This document shows positions 1 to 4,516 of a stretch of DNA of 7,597 nucleotides, one piece after another. Position 1 is the first letter of the stretch, and each line of letters starts with the position of its first letter. Under the pieces are notes generated by a model. That model was not told the DNA's origin, made no database searches, and saw only the letters and a program-made list of their open reading frames with translations. Location: contig DASPKS010000247.1 of assembly GCA_035628035.1 (NCBI GenBank), positions 1 to 7,597 of the forward strand, given 5' to 3'. A program made the position numbers and the translations under genes. Origin of the DNA: DASPKS01 sp035628035. GTDB lineage: Bacteria > Bacteroidota > Rhodothermia > Rhodothermales > Rubricoccaceae.

Positions 1-730
1 CGACCTCGCGCGGTGGCTCGAAGCGCAGCTCAACGACGGCCGCGTGGACGGGCGGCAGGTCTTCCCGCCGGGGGTTATCGCCGCCACGCACCAGCCGCTC
101 GCGCGGGTGGAGCGGCCGGACCGGGGGCCGATCTCCGACACTGCCTACGGGCTCGGCTGGGTGCTCGGCCGCCTCCACGAGCACGCCGCCGTCTACCACG
201 GCGGGGGATACACCGGCGCTCACGCCTTCGTCTCGTTCGACCCGGCCCGGCGCGTCGGCGTGGCCGTCCTCGCCAACGAGGAGAACGTCTCGCAATTGCT
301 CGCTGCCCTCGTGTCAGGGTTCACCTACGATTGGTGGGCTGGCGAGGCCGACGCCCGCGCCCTGATGGACCAGCGCGCCACCGAGTGGCGGGGGATGGTG
401 GAGGCGTACCACCGCCGCACCGCAGAGGACCGCGCGCGGCGGGCCGAGCGGACGTGGCAGCTCACGCTCCCGCTCGCCGCTTACACCGGGACGTACACGA
501 ACGCGCTCTATGGCACCCTCGTCGTGTCGGCGGAGGGCGACGTGCCCGTGTTCCAGTCGGGCAACCTGCGCGCGGTGGGGGCGCCGTTCACCGAGCCGAA
601 CACGGCACGCGTGGAGCTGATCCCCGGGCAGGGGAGCGTGATCGCGTTCGAGGTCACGGACGGCCGGGTTCCCTCGCTCCGCTACGACGACGTGGTGTTC
701 GAGCGCGTCCCCGACTCAGGCGGCGACTAG
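1..730 (+). CDS. Beta-lactamase-family serine hydrolase, C-terminal part (5' truncated)
   Basis: The reading frame is already open at base 2 and gives 242 residues before a TAG stop, so only the C-terminal part is present. The opening DLARWLEAQLNDG resembles the helical region of class C beta-lactamase/penicillin-binding-protein-like hydrolases. The stretch around residues 63-67 (YHGGGY), followed by a beta-hairpin of the type FVSFDP...GVAVLAN, matches the HxG third active-site box of this fold. Residues from about 155 (LPLAAYTGTY...YGTLVV) to the end look like the DUF3471 beta-rich domain often fused C-terminally. The catalytic SxxK and YxN motifs would lie upstream of the window and cannot be checked. 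Such proteins are usually periplasmic esterases, peptidases or D-aminopeptidases, and the substrate cannot be inferred here. The 3' end overlaps the convergent coaE gene by 15 bp. Confidence 0.85.
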   Translation, partial: DLARWLEAQLNDGRVDGRQVFPPGVIAATHQPLARVERPDRGPISDTAYGLGWVLGRLHEHAAVYHGGGYTGAHAFVSFDPARRVGVAVLANEENVSQLLAALVSGFTYDWWAGEADARALMDQRATEWRGMVEAYHRRTAEDRARRAERTWQLTLPLAAYTGTYTNALYGTLVVSAEGDVPVFQSGNLRAVGAPFTEPNTARVELIPGQGSVIAFEVTDGRVPSLRYDDVVFERVPDSGGD

Positions 731-1315
731 CCGCTCGTAGAGCGCGTCCACCTGCGCGTGGAGGTGGGCGAGGTCGCCGTCGTTCTCGATCACGAAGTCG
801 GCGAGGCGGCGGAGGTCCTTCGGGGGGAGCTGGTGGCGCATCCGCTCCTCCACCTGCTCGCGGCTCACGCCGTCGCGCGCCTGCACGCGCGCGAGGCGGT
901 CCTCGACGGGGGCGTCCACGGCGGCGACGGCGTCGAGGTGGCGGTCGGCGCCGGTCTCGAAGATGAGCGCGGCCTCGTACACGAGGAGCGCAACGCCGTC
1001 GGCCCGCGCCCGCTCGATATCGGCCAGGAGCTCCCTCCGCACGGCGGGGTGGACGAGGGCGTTGAGCGCGGCGAGCTCGCGCGCGTCGGCGAACACGCGC
1101 GCCGCGAGGGCCGGTCGGTTGAGGCGTCCGCCGGCGTCGTACACCTCGGCGCCGAAGCGCTCGACGAGCGCGGTGCGGAGCGCGGGCTCCTCCTGCATCA
1201 GCCGCTTCGCCACGTCGTCGGCGTGGACCACGCGGACGCCGGGCTTCTCGGCCAGCCGCGCGGCCACGACCGACTTCCCGCTCCCGATGCCCCCCGTGAT
1301 CCCGAGCGTGCGCAT
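716..1315 (-). CDS. coaE: Dephospho-CoA kinase
   Basis: The 199-residue product should catalyse the last step of coenzyme A synthesis, the ATP-dependent phosphorylation of the 3'-hydroxyl of dephospho-CoA's ribose, in the cytoplasm. The P-loop GGIGSGKS is at residues 8-15 and the expected catalytic Asp is D33 in HADDVAKRL. The usual DAD triplet reads HAD here, with the catalytic Asp retained. Other family segments are HPAVRRE, EAALIFETG (a form common in Bacteroidota) and the lid-region RVQARDGVSREQVEERM. Length is typical (about 200 residues). The ATG at 1315 lies directly before the P-loop strand and has a GGAG (bases 1320-1323) 4 nt upstream. The gene starts 18 nt after the ABC ATPase stop, so it is probably the last gene of a HIT-ABC-coaE operon. 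Its TGA lies inside the 3' end of the convergent hydrolase gene. Confidence 0.95.
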   Translation of the reverse strand: MRTLGITGGIGSGKSVVAARLAEKPGVRVVHADDVAKRLMQEEPALRTALVERFGAEVYDAGGRLNRPALAARVFADARELAALNALVHPAVRRELLADIERARADGVALLVYEAALIFETGADRHLDAVAAVDAPVEDRLARVQARDGVSREQVEERMRHQLPPKDLRRLADFVIENDGDLAHLHAQVDALYERLVAA

Positions 1316-1333
1316 GGGGCTCCAACGCCCGGC

Positions 1334-2098
1334 TCAGCCGAAGGCTTCCGCCATGAGCTGCGCGGCCTGCGCGGCGGCGTCCTCGGCCGAGGTCAGCCGG
1401 TTGAAAGCGTCCTCCAGCGAGTCCTCCCCGGCAGCGGCCATGATGTCGTCAGGCGAGCCATCGTGGAGGATGTGGCCGTCGCGGATGAGCACCACCTGGT
1501 CGGCCACCTTCTCGACGGCGTCGAGGAGGTGCGACGAGTAGAAGACGGTCTTCCCGGCGGCGGCGGCCTCGCGGAGGAGCGCGCGGACCTGGAGGACGGC
1601 GTGGGCGTCGAGCCCCGTCAGCGGCTCGTCGAGGAGGAGGACGTCGGGGTCGTGGAGGAGCGCCGAGCCGAGGAGCACCTTCTGCTTCATCCCCTTCGAG
1701 AACTCCGTCATCGGCTGCGTGGCTTCGGCCTCGAGGTCCCAGAACCGGAGGAAGGCGGCGGCGCGGTGGGCGAGCAGCCCCTCCTCGAGCCCGTGCATCC
1801 GCCCGACGAACGTGAGGTACTCCAGCGGCGAGAAGCTCTCGTAGAGCTGGCCGTGCTCGGGGACGTACCCGTAGCGCCGCTTCGCTTCCAGCGGGTCGGC
1901 CGCCACGTCCACGCCCGCCACGACAACGCGCCCCTCGTCGGGGCGGAGCACGCCCGTGAGCAGCCGCATCGTCGTGGTCTTGCCTGCCCCGTTGGGGCCG
2001 ACGTAGCCGGCGACGACCCCCTTCGGGATGTGGAACGAGACGTCGTGGAGCACCTCGCGCCCCTCGTAGGCCACGCGGACGCGCTGGACGTGGATCAT
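1334..2098 (-). CDS. ABC transporter ATP-binding protein, EcsA-like
   Basis: This is a 254-residue stand-alone nucleotide-binding subunit. Walker A GPNGAGKT is at residues 34-41, the Q-loop region reads GYVPEHGQLYE near 77-87 with Glu where Gln is canonical, the signature is FSKGMK at 133-138, Walker B VLLLDE is at 153-158, and the H-loop histidine is H190 in SSH. The FSKGMKQK signature in place of LSGGQ resembles Bacillus EcsA and related exporter or ABC-2-type ATPases. The C-terminal 35 residues are rich in Ala and acidic residues and hold no motif I know. No permease gene is present in the window, so the membrane partner must be encoded elsewhere and the substrate is unknown. The gene lies 16 nt downstream of the HIT gene and 18 nt upstream of coaE on the same strand. 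The ATG at 2098 lies directly before the first beta-strand, and no clear Shine-Dalgarno precedes it. Confidence 0.92.
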   Translation of the reverse strand: MIHVQRVRVAYEGREVLHDVSFHIPKGVVAGYVGPNGAGKTTTMRLLTGVLRPDEGRVVVAGVDVAADPLEAKRRYGYVPEHGQLYESFSPLEYLTFVGRMHGLEEGLLAHRAAAFLRFWDLEAEATQPMTEFSKGMKQKVLLGSALLHDPDVLLLDEPLTGLDAHAVLQVRALLREAAAAGKTVFYSSHLLDAVEKVADQVVLIRDGHILHDGSPDDIMAAAGEDSLEDAFNRLTSAEDAAAQAAQLMAEAFG

Positions 2099-2114
2099 CG
2101 AAGCAGGAAAGCGC

Positions 2115-2480
2115 TCAGCCGGGCGGCCACGCCATCGGGCGCCCGCCGAGCACGTGGAGGTGGATGTGGTAGACCGACTGCCCCGCGTCCGGTCCGTCGT
2201 TCATCACGAGGCGGTACCCCGATGAGAGCCCTCCCTCCACCGCCAGCTGCCGCGCGACGACGAAGAGGTGCCCGACAAGCGCCTCGTCCTCCGGCGCGAT
2301 GGCCGACGGGCGCGGGATCGGCGCGCGGGGGATCACGAGGAGGTGCGTCGGCGCGACGGGGTTGATGTCGCGGAGGGCGAAGCACCGGTCGTCCTCGTAG
2401 ACGATCTCGGCCGGGATCTCGCCGTCGGCGATCTTCTCGAAGAGGGTCTTCCCTTGGGGAGTTGGCGATTTGTCGGGCAC
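2115..2480 (-). CDS. HIT (histidine triad) family nucleotide-binding protein, HINT type
   Basis: The 121-residue product ends in the histidine triad H105-x-H107-x-H109 (YHIHLHVLGG) and the typical HINT tail GRPMAWPPG. The N-terminal TLFEKIADGEIPAEIVYEDD, the DINP segment and the VIPR strand also match the family. HINT proteins hydrolyse purine nucleoside phosphoramidates and related acyl-adenylates, and the triad provides the nucleophile. Cellular roles in bacteria are poorly defined. The length is normal for the family. The start appears to be GTG at 2480, because no in-frame ATG lies between it and the conserved TLFEKI, and no Shine-Dalgarno is evident upstream. It is the first gene of the minus-strand run and is transcribed divergently from the PTPS gene across a 143-nt gap. 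Adjacency of a HIT gene and an EcsA-like ATPase also occurs in Bacillus (hit next to ecsA), as I recall. Confidence 0.93.
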   Translation of the reverse strand: MPDKSPTPQGKTLFEKIADGEIPAEIVYEDDRCFALRDINPVAPTHLLVIPRAPIPRPSAIAPEDEALVGHLFVVARQLAVEGGLSSGYRLVMNDGPDAGQSVYHIHLHVLGGRPMAWPPG

Positions 2481-2623
2481 GGCGCGGGCGGGGGTCGGGA
2501 AGGAATCGGCAGGGCGGGGTGCCGTTTCAAGGCGCGGAAAGCTACGCCCCCGCCCGGGACGCCCGCGGCGGAACGGGAGCCGCCGGGGAGGGGTTCAGGG
2601 GCCGTCCGAGCCGATCTCGTTCG
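2481..2623. other. Divergent intergenic region (HIT / pterin operon)
   Basis: This 143-nt non-coding gap must hold the promoters of both the minus-strand HIT-ABC-coaE run and the plus-strand pterin operon. It is extremely GC-rich. On the minus strand, TAGCTTTC (plus-strand bases 2537-2544) differs by one base from the Bacteroidota -7 element TAnnTTTG and lies 57 nt before the GTG of the HIT gene, but I see no matching TTG at about -33. I find no convincing plus-strand element. A 10-bp inverted repeat (2485-2494 with 2547-2556) is present, but this base composition makes chance pairing likely. The open plus-strand frame continues upstream of the ATG at 2624, but that extension has no homology to PTPS and is treated as non-coding. 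Confidence 0.4.
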
Positions 2624-3064
2624 ATGCCGACGGTCTACGTCACGCGCAAGGTCCACTTCAACGCGGCGCACCGCCTCCACAACCCGGACAAGTCCGACGA
2701 GTGGAATCGGGAGACGTACGGGAAGTGCAACAGCCCGAACTGGCACGGCCACAACTACGTGCTGGAAGTGACCGTGGCCGGCTCCCCCGACCCCGAGACG
2801 GGCTACGTGATGGACCTCGCCGTGCTCAAGCGCCTCCTCGAAGAGCACGTCATCGAGCCGCTCGACCACAAGAACCTCAACCTCGATGTGGACTTCCTCC
2901 ATGGCGTGATGCCCTCGACGGAGAACCTCGCCCTCACCATCTGGAACCGCATCGTAGACCACATCCCCGAGCCCGCATGGCTCACCGAGGTTCGCCTCCA
3001 GGAGACTGAGAACAACAGCGCCGTCTACCGGGGCGAGGACCCCGGCGGCTTCGGCCCGATGTAA
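2624..3064 (+). CDS. 6-pyruvoyltetrahydropterin synthase (PTPS-II type), QueD superfamily
   Basis: The 146-residue product should convert 7,8-dihydroneopterin triphosphate to 6-pyruvoyl-5,6,7,8-tetrahydropterin. Zinc ligands H16 (NAAHRL), H41 and H43 (WHGHNY) are present, with the catalytic cysteine C35 in KCNSPNWHGH, the Asp-His pair D81-H82 in LDHKNLNLDV, and the pterin-anchoring glutamate probably E127 in QETENNSAVYRGE. The spacing Cys-x5-HGH is that of eukaryotic PTPS (PTPS-II). QueD (6-carboxytetrahydropterin synthase) has Cys-x3-HGH. DPETGYVMDLAVLK and PLDHKNL are also closer to animal PTPS as I remember it. The ATG at 2624 was chosen because the core begins immediately after it, although the frame stays open further upstream. 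The folE start lies 2 nt after its stop. Automated annotation would probably call it queD, and the context argues for biopterin synthesis instead. Confidence 0.9.
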   Translation: MPTVYVTRKVHFNAAHRLHNPDKSDEWNRETYGKCNSPNWHGHNYVLEVTVAGSPDPETGYVMDLAVLKRLLEEHVIEPLDHKNLNLDVDFLHGVMPSTENLALTIWNRIVDHIPEPAWLTEVRLQETENNSAVYRGEDPGGFGPM

Positions 3065-3066
3065 GC

Positions 3067-3732
3067 ATGCACGACGACCTCGACCCCGCCAGCAACGGCG
3101 CCCGTGCCGCCCTCGCCGTCGAGTCCGGCACACCCGACGGCTACCTGCGGCGCGACCTCTACAACCCCGAGAAGACGGCGGCGCTGGCGGCGCACGTCCG
3201 CGAAACCCTCCGCCTCGTGGGGGAGGACCCTGAGCGGGAGGGCCTCCTCCGCACGCCCGAGCGCGTGGCGAAGGCGTACCAGTTCCTCACGCACGGGTAC
3301 GACCTCGACCCCGAGGCCATCCTCCGCTCGGCGATGTTCCGCGAGGAGTACAGCGAGATGATCCTCGTGAAGGACATCGAGGTGTACTCCCTCTGCGAGC
3401 ACCACATGCTCCCGTTCTTCGGGAAGGCCCACGTGGCCTACATCCCCAAGGGGCGGATCGTCGGCCTCTCGAAGATCCCCCGCGTGGTAGACGTGTTCGC
3501 GCGGCGGCTCCAGGTGCAGGAGCGGATGACCCACCAGATCCACGACGTGATCCAGCGGGTGCTGGAGCCGTACGGGGTGGCCGTCATCATCGAGGCGCAG
3601 CACCTCTGCATGATGATGCGAGGCGCCGAGAAGCAGAACTCGGTGACGACGACGAGCGCGATGTGCGGGGAGTTCTTGAACAACATCCACACCCGCGCCG
3701 AATTCCTCCGCCTCATCAACGGCCACCGCTGA
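3067..3732 (+). CDS. folE: GTP cyclohydrolase I
   Basis: The 221-residue product should open the imidazole ring of GTP and form 7,8-dihydroneopterin triphosphate plus formate, the entry step to folate and biopterin synthesis. Zinc ligands C110, H113 and C181 and catalytic histidines H112 and H179 are all visible in SLCEHHMLPFFG and AQHLCMMMRG, and they fall at the same residue numbers as I recall for Escherichia coli FolE. EGLLRTPERVAKAY (58-71), GRIVGLSKIPR (129-139) and the RLQVQERMTHQI segment are also family signatures. Residues 1-32 are a variable N-terminal extension. The ATG lies 2 nt after the PTPS stop with no visible Shine-Dalgarno, so translation is probably coupled to the upstream gene. 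The product is the substrate of the upstream PTPS. This copy may also feed folate synthesis, and whether the genome has a second folE cannot be seen. Confidence 0.96.
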   Translation: MHDDLDPASNGARAALAVESGTPDGYLRRDLYNPEKTAALAAHVRETLRLVGEDPEREGLLRTPERVAKAYQFLTHGYDLDPEAILRSAMFREEYSEMILVKDIEVYSLCEHHMLPFFGKAHVAYIPKGRIVGLSKIPRVVDVFARRLQVQERMTHQIHDVIQRVLEPYGVAVIIEAQHLCMMMRGAEKQNSVTTTSAMCGEFLNNIHTRAEFLRLINGHR

Positions 3733-3739
3733 GCGCGCC

Positions 3740-4447
3740 ATGCCGGTCGTCGTCGTCACCGGGGCGAGCCAGGGGATCGGGGCAGCCGTCGCCCGCGCCT
3801 TCGCGGAGGCCTACGGTACCGAGGCGCGGCTCGCCCTCGTCGCGCGCACGGCGGGCTCACTGAAGAAGGTGGCGGCCGCGTGCCGCGCGCACGGCGCCGC
3901 CGCCGAGCCGTTCGTGTGCGACGTGGCCGACGAGGCCGCCGTCGCGCGCATGGCCGAGGCCATCCGCGCCGCGTTCGACGTGCCGGACGTCCTCGTCAAC
4001 AACGCGGGGGCGTTCACGCCCGGCGGCGTGCGGGAGATGACGCCGGCCGACTTCCGGGCGCAGGTCGAGGTCAACCTGACCAGCGCGTTCCTCGTCACAC
4101 ATGCCTTCCTCCCCGCGATGGTCGAGCGCCGCCGCGGCGACGTTTTTTTCATGGCTTCCGTCGCCTCCACCAAGGGGTATCCCCGAGGGGTGGCCTACGG
4201 CGCGGCGAAGCACGGGATGCTCGGGCTGGCGCGGAGCCTCCGCGAGGAGGTGCGGGAGCACGGCCTCCGCGTGGTGGCCCTCCTCCCCGGCGCCGTCTAC
4301 ACGGCGACCTGGGCGGCGTCGGGGCTGCCCGAAGAGCGGTTCATCCCCGCCGAGGATCTCGCCCGCCTCGTGGTCGAAATCCACCGCCTCAGCGCGCGGA
4401 CCGTCGTCGAGGAGGTGCTCCTTCGCCCGTTGTTGGGGGACATCTGA
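3740..4447 (+). CDS. Short-chain dehydrogenase/reductase, probable sepiapterin reductase
   Basis: This is a 235-residue classical SDR. The nucleotide-binding TGASQGIG is at residues 7-14, R36 after the second strand suggests NADPH preference, NNAG is at 87-90, structural N112 is present, and the catalytic set is S140, Y153 and K157 in SVAS...YGAAK. PGAVYTATW (183-191) and the C-terminal TVVEEVLLRP...GDI resemble, as I recall, the sepiapterin reductase of the green sulfur bacterium Chlorobaculum tepidum, which ends in a similar VVEE...LRP...GDI. The penultimate D234 is placed to act like the C-terminal Asp that anchors the pterin in animal sepiapterin reductase. It starts 7 nt after folE, as third gene of the pterin operon, so reduction of 6-pyruvoyltetrahydropterin to tetrahydrobiopterin (or a stereoisomer) is the likely role. 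The SDR family call is certain. The substrate rests on context plus remembered similarity. A T7 run (4143-4149) encodes V135-F137. Confidence 0.85.
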   Translation: MPVVVVTGASQGIGAAVARAFAEAYGTEARLALVARTAGSLKKVAAACRAHGAAAEPFVCDVADEAAVARMAEAIRAAFDVPDVLVNNAGAFTPGGVREMTPADFRAQVEVNLTSAFLVTHAFLPAMVERRRGDVFFMASVASTKGYPRGVAYGAAKHGMLGLARSLREEVREHGLRVVALLPGAVYTATWAASGLPEERFIPAEDLARLVVEIHRLSARTVVEEVLLRPLLGDI

Positions 4448-4452
4448 TACGA

Positions 4453-4499
4453 GAGGCGGGGGCGGAGGGGAACGCTCGGCCCCTCTCCGCCCCCGCCTC
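4453..4499. terminator. Strong GC hairpin between convergent genes, putative bidirectional terminator
   Basis: A perfect 15-bp stem pairs 4453-4467 with 4485-4499, and three more G-C pairs (4468-4470 with 4481-4483) form past a single bulged T at 4484, leaving a loop of about 10 nt. It sits just after the sepiapterin reductase stop (4447) and just past the stop of the convergent secreted protein gene (4517), so it could end both transcripts. Neither side has a U-tract, so it is not a canonical intrinsic terminator. It may instead act as a 3' stabilising structure or with protein factors. Confidence 0.7.
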
Positions 4500-4516
4500 C
4501 CCTCCACGGTGCCAGC

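Noticed and set aside
758..2365. A 535-codon open frame on the plus strand across coaE, the ABC ATPase and the HIT gene
   Set aside because: It lies antisense to three well-supported genes, its translation is rich in Arg, Glu, Gly and Val with no domain, and long shadow frames are expected at this GC content.
2485..2556. A 10-bp inverted repeat in the HIT/PTPS intergenic region
   Set aside because: The arms are separated by 52 nt and consist only of G and C runs, which are likely by chance in this sequence.
2462..2623. An N-terminal extension of 54 codons on the PTPS gene
   Set aside because: The extension is Arg/Gly-rich and unlike any PTPS. The conserved core starts right after the ATG at 2624, and the extension would overlap the start of the divergent HIT gene.
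2624..3732. Queuosine (preQ0) biosynthesis as the role of the PTPS-folE pair
   Set aside because: No queC, queE or queF is adjacent, the PTPS motif spacing is not that of QueD, and the third gene is an SDR, which the queuosine pathway does not need.
3025..3759. A 244-codon minus-strand frame opposite folE
   Set aside because: It mirrors the codon pattern of folE, whose zinc and catalytic residues are all intact. There is no independent evidence of coding.
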